A DNA stretch of 64,000 nt, taken from NCBI RefSeq assembly GCF_000801105.2, contig NC_079517.1:17803579-17867578 (forward strand). Reading direction: 5' to 3'. The first letter of the stretch is position 1, and every line of letters starts with the position of its first letter. This DNA is from Raphanus sativus (taxonomy: Eukaryota; Streptophyta; Magnoliopsida; Brassicales; Brassicaceae). Position numbers and translations under genes: made by a program. The notes beneath the pieces are model-generated. The model saw nothing but the letters and a program-made list of their open reading frames with translations, did no database searches and was not told where the DNA came from. This document shows positions 23,150 to 38,805 of the stretch, in pieces.

Positions 23150-24005
23150 AAAAGTTTGAGGACGCAGGGTATTGCATGTGACACATACTGTAGCATTTGT
23201 GGTGCTGAGGAAAAATCAATTAATCATGTACTTTTTGAATGTCTCTCAGCTTTGCAAACATGAGCTTTGTCAAAAATACCTTCTCCACTAGATATTTTCC
23301 TAACTTCCTCGGTCTTAGCAGTATGGATTATCTCTTTTGGAAACTGCTTAAGGACCATGACTTTAGTTATTTTTCTTGGATATTGTGATACATCTGGAAA
23401 GATATAAAATGATAAGATTTATATCGATATAACTGGTAACCTTCATGAAATACTTCGGATAGCAAAGCTGGAGAGAGTGGTGTGGGTAAAAGCTCACCAA
23501 ACAGTTCCTGAAAGATATTTACCGGTCGATGGATTGGCATTCGTTAGGACAATCCAAAATTTTCTTTGTCGATTGCGCATGGACGGAGCAAGTTCTTAAG
23601 ACAAGGCTGGCTCTGCCGAACTATTGGATCATACGAGAAGATGATGGGGGTAATGAATCTCTGAAGAAATTTATCATCTTTACATGTAGAGTGTGAAGCT
23701 TTGATATGAGCTATGGAGTGTATGAAGACTTTCAATTTCTCAGATGTAGTTTTTGTAATATACTGTTCTTAACTGGTAAAGATAGTGTCATCATCTGAAG
23801 ATAGCCAGCTTTTGCTACACACTCATAGGAGTTTCAACGCAGTAAGATATTTTTTCTTACCTTCAAAATCTGACATATTACAAGAGCACATAATTTAGTG
23901 GTGGGCAAGCTTGCAAGAGGTACTAAGAGTTTTCCTTCTGTTATTTTCTATGTCGATTCTATGCATTCAGCTTGATTTTCTGAACTGGTAGAACATATTT
24001 ATTGT
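23150..24005 (+). pseudogene. Decayed LINE: zf-RVT and RNase H remnants
   Basis: Joined by eye over several stops and shifts, the sequence encodes CDTYCSICGAEEKSINHVLFEC (first 20 residues diagnostic for zf-RVT), then a YIWK motif, an FVDCAW stretch, and near 23905-23945 a VVGKLARG motif typical of the RNase H C-terminus. It is older than the copies at 199 and 8886. No poly-A or target duplication was found. Confidence 0.7.
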
Positions 24006-24347
24006 TTAATTTATTATTGTAAAAATAACTCTCTCCCAAACACTCTTTGTTTGTGTGTCTGATTTTTATTGGTGTCGTTTTCTCTTTTTTAATTTTAGTT
24101 TTAGTTTTATTAGTTGGATACTCAATTCAAAATATTAACTATTAAAGTTGTTTTAAGAACAGTATTATTGGTTAGAAAAAACCATGACAGTTTCTAAAAG
24201 TTAAAAAAAAAATTGATATATGTATATATATATATATATTAATATAATTATATTTAACATTTTATAAAACCATTTGAAATTTTAGTGGGCTGAAATCTAT
24301 TTAAACCGATTGTTAAAAATTCTAGCAGTAAGAATTTTTCTCTATTT

Positions 24348-24506
24348 AGTGGTTCGAATCCTGCTGGCCACTGGAAAATTAACACTTCGATATCGCCATG
24401 GATAGGGGACCGACACATGAGCCGATAATGTAGACTACAAACATTTGGCTAGTCTGGATCCACTTTGGTAGAGACCGGGATACCCATATATAATTTAAAA
24501 AAAAAA
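24348..24506 (+). mobile_element. 5'-truncated SINE
   Basis: It starts just before the B box (GGTTCGAATCC) and shares the body words GGCCACTGG, CGATATCGCCA and GGGGACCGACA with the SINE at 17746. It ends in a short poly-A. An 18-bp target duplication (AAGAATTTTTCTCTATTT) lies at 24330-24347 and about 24505-24522. Confidence 0.85.
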
Positions 24507-24658
24507 GAATTTTTCTCTATTTTTTATTTTAACTAATTGTTTTCCTTGAATAATGAGAACCCTCTAAAGACATCTTTTCTGCAAAAGTTTTTTAAAATTC
24601 TCTTCTCTTCTTTAAAATTAAACTGTCATATTTATTTCAAACAGTTGAAGAAAAAAAC

Positions 24659-25224
24659 TAGGCCTGGGCAAATTATCCGGATCCGAAAATCCGAACCGGT
24701 AATTACCCAAAAAATTGGATTTCGGATCGGATTCGGTTCTAGAAAAATACCCGGACGGATGAGGTTTTAAAATTGGTCGGGTACCGGATCGGTTCCGGGT
24801 ATATCCGGGATCCGTACGGGTATCCGAGAAATCCGAGATCCGTATGGGTATCCGAAAAATCTGAGATCCGTACGGGTATCCGAGATGTAAAATTTAATAT
24901 GCATCACTAGCGAATCGAACCATGAACCTCATCTTACACTTACCACATCACGTGACACTACACCAATGCATCATATAGTGTTTATATATGTATTTTAAAG
25001 TTTATATCTATATATATAATAAATTTATAAATATTAATCAGATCCGTTAATTTTTTGGTTACTTCGGATATAACCGGATCCGAACCGGATCCGACAGGTA
25101 CCGAACCGTATCCGAACCGAAATTTTAAATTATCCGATCGGTACCATTTTCACTAGTTCCGAAATATCCGAAATCCGAAACATCCGACCCGGATCCGAAC
25201 CGGTAATCCGAATGCCCAGGCCTA
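24659..25224. mobile_element. GC-rich foldback element, hAT-like
   Basis: The same 11-bp ends as at 2247-2890 (TAGGCCTGGGC / GCCCAGGCCTA). The arms consist of degenerate CCGGATCCGAA and GGGTATCCG units in opposite orientation, so the arms can pair. Flanks are AAAAAAAC and AAAAAAC, i.e. 7-8 bp duplicated within an A-run. The central 24900-24970 is tRNA-like on the minus strand. Confidence 0.65.
24900..24970 (-). other. tRNA-like core inside foldback element
   Basis: The minus strand has GGTTCGATTCG (near-perfect B box) preceded by TGTAGTGTCACGTGATGTGG, an A-box-like stretch. The acceptor stem cannot be closed, so it is not a tRNA gene. Confidence 0.35.
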
Positions 25225-25847
25225 AAAAAACAAACAAATAAATAAATAGCAAACCTTACCAAACATAACTCCTTTAAGATGGATTGCTCCATTTTTTTAT
25301 TCCTTACTGGCCTTGAGAAATGAAGGAGAGAAGCATATCTATCAGATTTAAAAGGTTTTTAAAATGTTAAAAAGAAAACAAATGCCATAAACTTTCATCT
25401 ATTTGGGAAAAAAGTACTTTCAGATATAATCTTTTTCCATCACCACTATGATTCACTACAACTTTGCTTCATTTATTCAAAACAAACAACCAAAACAAAA
25501 ATTACAGAGTCTATTCAGCCCCAAAGATTCGAAAAAGAGCAGAGAACACCCTAAAGTACTCCCAACACATCCTCTATGTTGCTGCAACTACAACTACAAA
25601 GACATAACATTCACCCAAGGAAGAGCAGCTGAAAATTCCTCCCAAGGCCACCAAAAATTATTTATCTAAACCCTTCTTTGTTATTCTCCGAATCAACAAT
25701 ATAAATTAACCAATAACTAATAAATTTCAATCCGATTCACCCCACACTAACTACGACCATCTCTGTTTTCTTTCAAGTCCTGAATCCTACGGTACATCCA
25801 TTCTTGTCGAACATGTCTTTCTTCCTTCCTTCAGCCAGCAACCGTTA
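25225..25847 (-). other. 3' flank and likely 3' UTR of next gene
   Basis: The part from about 25650 to 25847 is probably the 3' untranslated region of the minus-strand gene ending at 25848. The rest is AT-rich with no supported frame. Confidence 0.4.
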
Positions 25848-26855
25848 CTACTGCAGCTTTGGGAAGTGAGTTTCGGAACTGAGGTTGGGAATGTTCGAAT
25901 TAGTACTAGGACGAGCTTGCGAACGTGAGTTACACCGACCAGAGAATGTTTCAATCTTAGAATGTCGTGTCGGAACAACCTTTGTCGGGAGCTTAACACA
26001 TCCACCTCCTGAAACCAATTATTTATTTTAGATTCTAAGGAGCACAAGACTTAAAATCCATTGAGAAGTTGGTTAAAGTTACCTCCTTTCTTACGGGAAT
26101 CTGTAGGGTTTCTGTGATTCTGGGGAAGGAAAACGCCCGTACCAACAGACGGTTGTTTGGCGGCTGCTGTGGTGGCGAAAACGCCTCTAACCGGAGATTG
26201 ATGATAGTGAGAGATTTGTAGCCAGTAGTAGTAGCTACCAAACGCTGCGTTTTGGGGAACGGGGATGAGGGTGTTAGGATTAGGGTTTGGGCGTTTTGAA
26301 TCAAGATTTGCCCTTTTGATCTTGGCGACTTCTCCAGCTGCAGCAGATATGACTTTCAAAGAGTCTTCTTCAAGACACGGAGACTCCGGCGGTGAAGGGG
26401 CTTGAGAGAAAGGGCCGTTGGGACTTTTGTTTCCAGAGGTTGTCAAGCTCCCGAGTCCACTCCGAGTTGACTCGGTCGAGTTCACCTGAAGAGAGATTGA
26501 GAAAAAAGGAACGAAACTGTTAATGTTTAGTTTGCATCATGAGATAACATTTTGAAAAGAGTGAAGATTTTTAACAAACCTCGGCAGCAGCTTTGACGAA
26601 GGGAGGAGGAGGAGAAGGGAGGCGCTGAGTTGAGAGAGCGAGTCTGCGAGTCAACCCGGCAAAGAAGTCATCTTCATCTTCGCTTGTTTCGTCTTCTGTC
26701 TCTGTTGAGTCTCCCGGGGAAGTGAAAGCGGACGAGTCGAATTCGTAAGGGAACTCGTTAGGGAAACCGAGTTGACTCAGGGTTGATTCGGTGAAAAGGG
26801 CTTTCTCCATCGCTTCAAGGTCAGAGGACACGTCGGCGAGCAGCGGCGCGACCAT
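25848..26855 (-). CDS. Uncharacterised plant protein, At3g55690-like, three exons
   Basis: Exons are 26580-26855, 26083-26485 and 25848-26008; all introns are GT-AG, and the joined frame gives 279 residues with TAG at 25848-25850. I chose the ATG at 26853-26855; the frame is open a little further upstream but without another ATG. Visible features: an N-terminal conserved-looking block with DLEAMEKALF and LSQLGFPNEF (about residues 11-36), an acidic stretch ETEDETSEDEDD, then AGLTRRLALSTQR, a Ser/Pro-rich part, VISAAAGEVAKIK (about 137-149), and GTGVFLP near 206-212. No transmembrane segment or signal peptide. The wording matches a plant family of unknown function that I recall from Arabidopsis At3g55690; its position between UGT76F and SPH genes agrees. 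Biochemical role unknown; the Ser-rich, acidic make-up suggests a nuclear or regulatory protein, which is only an inference. Confidence 0.82.
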
Positions 26856-27132
26856 AACGACAGCGGGTAAAGAGAGAGACACAGCTATTAATGAGGGTTT
26901 AATGAGGAGAGACAGCTATTAAAAACATTGTTATAATTATTTTTCTTCTGTAAGCTTATTTTTTATTTGTCTGTAATTTTTAAATGGTTTGACCACACTC
27001 AAATGAGAAAACTAGAAATCACATGGGCTAGTGGTCACACACAATGTGGGATTTCCACTATAATCATGTCGGTGCTTTGAATCTGTGCGACCGAAAACAA
27101 GGTTCTCGTCGGCGATCGCAATCACTAATATG

Positions 27133-27871
27133 TCGGGTAGGTATATCGGTTTAATTATGGGCTCGGCTTAGATTCGGTTTAGTTTATTAGGTCTAAAAAA
27201 AAGTTTAACCAAAATCAATCCAGATTAGTTTGGTTTATGTTCGATTTGGTTCGGTTTTACTCCGGTTTGGTGTATATTTGGTTAGGTTTTAGTTCGGTTT
27301 GGTTTGTGTTAATTTATTTTGTTTCTGTTTTTTTCAATTCAATATAATTGACCATTTTAGTTTTGCTATAAAAATATAATTTATAAAAACATAAAAAAAT
27401 TAACATTTAAAAATAAATATTATATTTTTTGTCATTTATACGTAAAACTAAATATCACAATAAAAATCTAAAAGATGTAATCTAATAATTTTATATTATT
27501 ATCTCTAAACCTAATATAAATATCATAAACAGTTTTCGGTTTTGATGTTAATATATGAGATTCATATTCTTTTATTTTAATTTTAGTTATGTTTATTCTA
27601 TTCTTTTAGAAGTAAAATGCATAAATTTTTGTTTACTTGTTTAGGTTAAATATATAAAATTTTAATATTATTAGTACATTTAATTAATTTAACTAAAAAT
27701 ACTTTGGTTTTTCGGTTTGGTTCGGTTTAAAACCAAACCAAACCAAACCATTTAGGTTGATCAAATCTTCAACCAAATGATTTAGACATAGAATTTGGTT
27801 TGGTTCGGATCGGTTTGGGTTCAGTTGGATCGGTTTGATTTGGTTTGGTTCATTTTTTTTGCCCACCCCTA
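27133..27871. mobile_element. Foldback element of CGGTTTGG units, 8-bp TSD
   Basis: A 739-bp element with arms of GGTTTGGTTCGG-type repeats and an AT-rich centre. A perfect 8-bp duplication CTAATATG flanks it (27125-27132 and 27872-27879). The right end reads TAGGGGTGGGCAA inward; the left TCGGGTAGGTATA is a diverged partner. The minus-strand frame 27693-27887 is the translated repeat, not a gene. Confidence 0.65.
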
Positions 27872-27879
27872 CTAATATG

Positions 27880-28548
27880 TGAAACATTCCAGAATTTATA
27901 TCTCATATGAAGGATTACCAAAACTATATGGTATATATTTTTGATGAGTTTAATTTCCGGAAAGTTTGCGGCACCGCCTTTTTTCTTTCCTCGGTTCTAC
28001 AGAGAAGAAACCATGACGACAAGCAACATGTCATCCATGCATTAAACCTTATCTATTGTTGTTGGGTTTCTTTTGGACTTAATTAAAAATATAATTAACT
28101 GGATATGTTTGTATTTGTACTCCCTCCTTTTATAATAGATGAAGTTTTAGCTCTTTGTACACATATTAAAAATTTTACTTTTCCTACAAAGAATTATTGA
28201 AAGTAGAAATTAAATACTAATTTATTTAATTCTAAATAAAAATATTAATAATATAATTGGCTACATAATTTTTAATGAATTTAAAGTTACCTAGATATGT
28301 GAAAACATTATCTATTTTGAAACAAAAAAACTCTCCTAAAATATCATCTATATTGAAATGGATGGAGTATAACTTAGTATACAAACATGATAATATAATA
28401 TAAGCAAGAGGGGAGTTTAAACAAACTTTACCAATGTTAAGAGTAAATTTGGTGAATATTCATAAGAAAGTGTACAATAAATAATATAGCTTTACTGTAG
28501 TAATAACCAGTTAATGAAACAATTTGAGCATTATCTTATCTTTATCTA
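27880..28548. other. Intergenic, no gene seen
   Basis: AT-rich. The stretch near 28120-28370 has CTCCCTCC and its loose complement GGATGGAG about 240 bp apart (28122 to 28362-28369), which could be an old Stowaway-type MITE. Confidence 0.4.
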
Positions 28549-30489
28549 TCTATATTATTAAAACACAAGGGACTTTTTTGAGACCACCTTAGAGTTTGAA
28601 CTTATTTACCATTCTATGCCACTAATTGTTTTTATTCTATGTTTTTTATTTAAATCACAACCAAATATATTTAATCCTAACTAAATCTATTTAATCCAAC
28701 AATAGAATCTCATATTTAAACTAGCCCTTAATTTTAGGATGGATTTGTTTCTTTTATAATTATTTTGTTCTATTTTGTAAACTTAAAAATATTTCAATAT
28801 TTTTAATATAAGAAATTAAATAATTATTAAAAATGTGAAATATTTTCAATATCTAAAAAAGTTTATGTGTTGCAGTTATCATTTAAAATGAACACATAAA
28901 TGTTAATTCTTAAATTTAAACAAAAAACTACAAAGATGGCATTTTCTAAATAAATTTGTAAAATTTAAACAAACTATTTTAATATAAAAAAGAGATCTTT
29001 TGAGGTACCCTTGATTATTTAGTATTTACAAATGTGTCATTTCTTATAGTAATTATAAACTATTTTAATTATTAAAAAAACAATAAATTTCGTCTTGTTA
29101 GAAGATTTGTTAAATAACTAAAATTCCATAATGGTTTTTGTAGTCATTTAAAATTATACCAACAAATGTAGGCCATATAAATTTTTATCCAAATTGGTTT
29201 CCACAAAAAATTATTAAACGTATTGACATATTTTTATTTTAGCATATTCATTTAAAGTATGTTATTAAAATACTAGAAAAGCAAATATAAAAAACTTTAC
29301 GTACGCGACATAACAAATGGATTTATAATACTAAGCACACATTAATATAGATTTTGTATTTTATGTATTGAAGAGTATTGGAAAAAAATTGTATTTGACG
29401 AAATATCTCAATACAATGTTACATTTTTTAGATATGACTATATTATAATTAATTTTCATATGACAGTAACTTATAATACGTTTTGAAAAATTTGCAAAAT
29501 AGTCAATGCTCAAATTATCCTTACTTTGTAAATTAATAATATAAATTATTATAGACTGTGAGTTTCAAATTGTTTTTATTAGAGAATGTATTGACTAAAA
29601 AGAAATGTATCTTTTATACAAAACCATAAGAAAGCATAAATAAATTGATAATCAACAAACTAAATTTAATATATTATATAAAATGATTTTAGTTAAATAT
29701 TCATCATTTAAAATTGATAATCAATATTACATCTTAGAAAAAGCTTTGATATTCAATATTACATATTTAAATATATGATCATTTTAAAAATAAAAATGAA
29801 GTTAGGAAATCTGCAAATAAACATGTTATTTACAAGATATAAGTTTGATATTTGAAAAAAATTAGCGAAATATACAGAGAAATATGTTATATACAAAAAA
29901 ATATGTTTGATATTTTAACAAACCTTTAACTAAAAAATGCAGGAAAAAAATTCTATTCGTACATATGTTTACCTTTTGGTAATATACGAAATTTTACCTC
30001 AATAAATGAAACGCACTCCCACTACTCCGAATACATGGTGCGGTTACAATCAATACTATTAATTTTTCAACATGTCCAATTGATATGGGGTTATGTCCAA
30101 ATAATTACAATCAATTATTTCTATGTTTTAATTAAACTGCAAACCTGTAACTTCCTATTCGCTGTAAAGAAAAAAATGTAACTTCTTCTGTCCACATAAT
30201 TCTCGGTGCCCACTTCTTTCTAATTTGACTTTTTTGCATGTACAGTACATATATGATATATATATACGAATTATCAATCACAGCAAGTTATCGTACATAT
30301 CTGATGTATATATACGATATATAATTACATTTATTCTTTTCTTTTGGGTTGATTCCAAATGCAAATTGTTAAAATACTGAAATTATGATTGAAATCTGAA
30401 ACATACTATTCGGTTATGTTATTTTTTGTAAGTATTATTCTGTTAAAATTTTCGTATTTTAAATATGATTTTACTTAAAGTTAATGAAT

Positions 30490-30609
30490 ACCATATTAAC
30501 CCATTTACATAAATATATTTAACTTTTCTAAAATAAAGTTTTTGTATTTTCAAATTTTTAAAATATTTTTTAAAAGTTAAATATATTTATGTAAATGGGT
30601 TAATATGGT
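30490..30609. repeat. Perfect 38-bp inverted repeat
   Basis: The sequence 30490-30527 (starting ACCATATTAACCCATTTAC) is the exact reverse complement of 30572-30609, with a 44-bp AT-rich spacer. Transcribed, it would form a long perfect stem. It lies inside the Helitron at 28549-31963. Confidence 0.9.
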
Positions 30610-30714
30610 CTAATATAAATAATTTTAAATAGTCTAAAAGACTTTATATGAGACAATTAATTATTAAGGATGCAAACAAATAACTCTATTAGATTTTAAA
30701 ATAAATGTAAAGGA

Positions 30715-31159
30715 TCTATTCTATTAAAACAAGAAGAACATGACATATTGATATAGGCGTTGTCCAATTATTTTAATACAAATACTAGATTTTGACACGT
30801 TCTTAGAAGAGTAAATATATTTTCTGTTTTACATTTTGTTTTAAAATATAATTTTTATATTTGTGTGTTTTTAGTCATATTCATATAGTTCATTGTATAA
30901 TATATTTTTAATGATTAATACGTGATTTTAATATTTATATTAAAATAGTTGGACCACACATATATCAATAGGTCATGTTCCTGTTTATAACCCATCATTT
31001 TAAAGGACGGGTATAAAACATCTTATTAAACATTTAAGCCAAATATTATACAAAGAAAAACAAAAATATGAATAAAAACACAAATATAAAAATTAAATTT
31101 CTAAAGGAAATGTAAAACAAAAAATATACCCGCCCTTTTAAGGGCGGGTCAAAATCTAG
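30715..31159 (+). mobile_element. Short Helitron, 445 bp
   Basis: Starts TCTATTCTATTAAAACAAG, ends with the hairpin ACCCGCCC/GGGCGGGT (31128-31149) and AATCTAG before T. Complete ends and no coding content make this a minimal mobile Helitron. Confidence 0.82.
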
Positions 31160-31963
31160 TATATATATAAATGAATATACGTACAGATAGGTGGACAAGG
31201 TTTATAAGTTATGTGCATTTTGTAAAAACTCAAATTTAATAAATGGTGGTATAAATACGACGCCTATAAATTATATGCAGTTTGTACAAACCCAAAGCAA
31301 ATATACATGTTTTCAGATACAACGTTTAATCCACTATTATTTAGGGATAAATACATGTGATGTTTCAAAATATAAACACTGATATTACATTTTCATAAGT
31401 TAATAACATTTAATTTTTATAAGTAAATTTTTAATAGAAATTAATATTCATATAAATTCATTTAGTTTAATGGGTTTTAAATAGGTTATTTGATTAAAAA
31501 TATTTATTAAATGTGATTCAACTTAAAGTTAGTGAAGATCATATTAACTCATTACATATATATATATATACAATAGAAAATATGAAAAATTAAAATTTTC
31601 AAAATGTTGTTCGGTTTCGGGCGGGTTGGGTTTGATATCGGTATTCTGATATAACATTATAAAAATCGTTCAAGTATATAAGCCATGTCTAACAGAGTAT
31701 GAGACTTTGATTTTCGAATTGATTCTGAGTCGGTATTTTTTTGTATAAATATTCTTGACTAAATATGTTAGGTAACTATTAAAAAAATTTAATATGTTGC
31801 AAACTTTAAGATTATACTATAAAAATAATTTCTGAAATACATATGTTACAAGTGTATAATCATGCAATAATATATATTTAATATAATTACGAAAAAACAC
31901 AAATATAAAAATTAAAAGATTAAAAATGATATACCGTTCTTTAAAGGACGGGTCAAAATCTAG

Positions 31964-34904
<2,941 letters not shown>

Positions 34905-35408
34905 GAATGGGATATTCTTTTCCCATGAGACTGCCACTCTCTTCGTTGAGATATCCCATTGGCCCAGAACCGAATATTCAGTCAGTAATAACCAACCAAC
35001 ACCCAAACGAACAGTTTATAGATGAAGAATTCAAGGAAAGAGTTAGTTAGATGAAGATGAAGATACTTGTATCAACTTCTGTTTTGGATAACATTGTTTT
35101 ATGTTCCTAAACTTCTTTTGTTATGAATAATTACATGAGCAGGTACTACAATTTTAAGATTGTTCAAAGAATGGAAAAATGGAAGTTTTTAGACGTTTAT
35201 GTTTAATTTGTGAAGGACTGTAACTTTCTCAGGATTTCATTTAACTTTTTCAGGAATAATATCAAGAAACTTGTAGCTAATTCTTTTCAATTTAACCAAA
35301 AATAAGAAAAAAATCTGGTTTCCGAGGGGAATAGAACTCGGAGCAGTAGTGGCTAGCCGCTAGGTTAACGGTAGATCTTTGTTGTTACGCAAAATAAAAA
35401 ATATATAC
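34905..35408. other. Intergenic with a short tRNA-like stretch
   Basis: No gene. At about 35325-35385 the minus strand reads CCTAGCGGCTAGCC followed by GAGTTCTATTCCCC, loosely like pol III A and B boxes, as in the foldback cores. It is not a tRNA gene. Confidence 0.3.
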
Positions 35409-37421
35409 TAGGATAGCAAGTAAAATATTTAGGAAGAGCTTCACAAAAATTTAATATTTAATTAAAAAACAAAATGTTATGATAGCAAGTAAAATATTTA
35501 GTAAGAGTTTCACGAAAATTTAATATTTAAATTAAAAAGGAAAATGTTAGAATAGCAAGTAAAATATTTCAAAAGAGCTTACTTAAAATTTAATATTTAA
35601 CTAGGTGTTTTCCTGCACCATGTGCAGTAAAAAAATTTTAAAATATTTTCTAACAGATAAATATAAATTATATTTATTTTTTATTAATATTATAAATTTT
35701 CTTTTTCTTATTAATATTTTAATTTAAATTGATTTAACTGAACATTAAAATTAAGATAAAAACAATTTTCTTTATTTTGAAATATATTTAAGAATGTGCA
35801 TGTATATATTTAAAATTATAATCTTAGGTAGATTTTTTAATCTATTTATTTTAATTAAATATGTAAAATTGCATAATTGTCAAAAATTAAAATTAACAAT
35901 ATTTATAAAATCTGTAGATATATATATAAGAAACTAATGATTTTACGATTTAATTTGATTTTATGATTTAATTTTTATAATTTTCTAAAATATGTATATA
36001 TTTTTGAAATATTTTTATTTAAATGATATTTCAAAATTTTAAATGCCATAATTGAATATATTATTTTTTAATGATGATTTATCAGTTATTACCATATTTT
36101 TAAAAAGTCTAAAAATATAAATCGACAATAAATGTAATACATGAGTTATTACCATATTTAAAAAGTTTACCAAAAATATAAATTAACATTAAATATAATT
36201 GTCCATGTCATATTAATCTATAAGACATGTCATCAATTTTAGTAGCCATGTCATATTATTTTTGTGAAAATGATTGTAGAAGACATGTGGCAAAATCACT
36301 TCTCAAATATAGTCTAGGGGATGAAAATTTCATAATTTTCAAAAATTAAAATTAAAAAATATTTATAAAATCTGTAGATATATATAAGAAACGAATGATT
36401 TTACGATTTAATTTGATTTATGATTTAATTTTTGTAATTTTCTAAAAATATGTATATATTTTTGAAATATTTTTAATTTAAATGATATTTCGAAATTTGA
36501 AATGCCATAATTGAATATATTTATTTTAATGATGATTTATGAGTTATTACCATATTTTTAAAAAGTCCAAAAATATAAATCGAAAATAAATGTAATATAT
36601 GAGTTATTACCATATTTTAAAAAGTTTACCAAAAATATAAATTAACATTAAGTATAATTGTCCATGTCATATTAATCTATAAGACATGTCATCAATTTTA
36701 TTAGTCATGTCATATTATTTTTGTGAGAATGATTGCAGAGAAGACATGTGGCAAAAATTGTCCATGTCATATTAATCTATAAGACATGTCATATTATTTT
36801 TGTGAGAATGATTGTAGAGAAGACATGTGGCAAAATCACTTCTCAAATATAGTCTAGGGGATTAAAAATAATATTAGGATAACAAATTAAATATTTAGGA
36901 AAGACTTTTTGGAAATTTAATATTTAGTAGCAAGTTAAAATGTATATATTAACAAAACTTACATATATATCATATTTAGGATAACAAGTAAAATATTTAG
37001 AAGTGCTCTCTGAAAATTTAATATTTAATATTTAACTAAAAATGTTAGGGTATCAAGTAAAAATGTATATATTAATAGACTTACATATATATCATATTTA
37101 GGATATCAATTAAAATATTTAGGAAGATCTTTTTGAAAATTTAATATTTAACTAAAAGAGAAAATGTTAAGATAGCAAGTAAAATATTTAGGAAGTGCTT
37201 CTTGAAAATTTAATATTTAACTAAAATTAAAAAATGTTAGGATATAAAGTAACATATATATATATATATATATATATATCATATTTAGGATAATAACTAA
37301 AATATTTAGGCAAATTTTCCTGAAAAATTTATATTTAATTTAAAAGAAAAATGTTAGGATAGCAATTAAAGTATTTAGGAAGGGATTCTTAAAAAATAAT
37401 ATTTAATTAAAAACATTATGG
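35409..37421. repeat. AT-rich tandem array, ~70-bp units
   Basis: Around ten units share AGGATAGCAAGTAAAATATT, then an AAATTTAATATTTAA word, then AAAATGTT. Units start near 35409, 35480, 35550, then after a Helitron near 36876, 36978, 37048, 37101, 37170, 37240, 37287 and 37356. Units vary by substitutions, gaps, and an inserted ACATATATATCATATTT block. No coding content. Confidence 0.8.
35601..36861 (-). mobile_element. Helitron with duplicated 5' half
   Basis: The minus-strand 5' end TCCCCTAGACTATATTTGAG is at 36861 and again at 36321. The 3' end has hairpin CTGCAC/GTGCAG (35613-35627) and CACCTAG at 35601, followed by T. The interval 35875-36321 is repeated at 36332-36861, so the element has two 5' ends and one 3' end. 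Inserted in a unit of the tandem array. Confidence 0.75.
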
Positions 37422-38395
37422 TTTTCATCTCTCATTGTATGCTTAACCAATTTCAGATTAATTTGGAAGGGTTAGCATGTAGAAGACGATTTACAGCAAA
37501 GCTAAGAGAGATCACCATAGATGACGATGGCATGGAGGACTACGGCTTGGAGAGACGACAGCCTGGAGATAATCGATTCAACATTTTTTTATTTTTATGT
37601 AATTAGAATATTAGAAATGAGGGTAATGTGATAATTTGCTCGATAAATAAAACCTAGTTTGATCATTTTTAGTTTAGGAGGCTAAATTAAGAAGAAAAAC
37701 TTATTTTAGGGTCATTTGATACCGTTTCTCTATTTTTAACTTAATTGTGATATGTATAATTTTTTTATAAAATTTATATTTTTGGCATTGTTCTTAAATA
37801 GTTTAATGACTAATTTCATTATTGAAGCTTCTTTAAACATTATTTTAAAAGTAATTTATGTATGTATTATTACCACATTCAATATAAAAGCCATTCAATA
37901 TAAAAGCCATGTGTAACATTTTGGCGATGCTTTTATAAAATGTGACATAACCTCAACTTAATTGTGACATGTGTAATTTTCATATAAAGTTTATATTTTG
38001 GCAATATTTTTTAAATATGGTTATAACTAATAAATCTTATACACCACTAAAGTAAATTTTCTGTATAATTTTGTTTTGGAAAAAATAAAATATATTTAAT
38101 AACTAATAATTTATATATCACAATTGAAGCAATATATATATCACATTAATAAAAGCAAAATATAATTAAAAATATAACTTTACATCAACATATATATATA
38201 TATCATATTCTGTATAAATATATACATTCACAAAAAATAATTGTAAGTGCTGCGTTAACAAATACAAAACTAAAGTAATACTAGTCAAATAAAATTTTGT
38301 TGATATTTAAATGATTAAAATTTTATTATATTTTTTCTGTTTATACCAGTTTAACATATTTTAACTAAGATAAAAAAATATCCAAATTTTTTATA

Positions 38396-38430
<35 letters not shown>

Positions 38431-38805
38431 TAGGCATATTTAAAAATAGGTGATAAGAGACATGTTTAAAATAAATAATCATTAAATACAAAATTTTATT
38501 TTCGTAAAATGTAATTTAAAAGTTATTAAAATTTAAATAATTAAAATTAAAGTAACTAAACCAAATTCAGAGAAACAACACTAGGAAATACATTTATGGT
38601 TTTACTTTTTCAAATTGATGAAGTTAAAATATAAAATAATTCCAAAATCTAAACTAAAAAATTCTTTTAAAATAAATAGTATTATATTTAAAATTATTAT
38701 TTCTAGCATATTCAATATATGAACACTTTCTTTGTGTTTTCAAAAGAGAGGATTTTTAAGCATTCGGACATCATGAATGGTATTATTTTTTAATAATTAT
38801 CACGA
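37422..38805. other. Intergenic, no gene seen
   Basis: AT-rich with a (TA)n run near 38400-38425. The frame at 37418-37606 has no recognisable domain. The end next to 38806 is the 3' flank of the SPH gene. Confidence 0.45.

Larger units (their letters stand above)
28549..31963 (+). mobile_element. Long Helitron with a nested Helitron
   Basis: TCTATATTATTAAAACACAAG at 28549 (first 20 bases) is the canonical 5' end. The hairpin CCGTTC/GGACGG (31934-31951) plus AAAATCTAG at 31960-31963 is a 3' end. Pairing them gives a 3.4-kb element that contains the complete Helitron at 30715-31159. Because 3' ends of the same family are close together, the pairing is not certain. The body is AT-rich without a Rep/helicase frame. 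Confidence 0.5.

Noticed and set aside
27693..27887. A Pro/Asn-rich minus-strand frame
   Set aside because: It is the translation of GGTTTGGTTCGG repeats in a foldback element.
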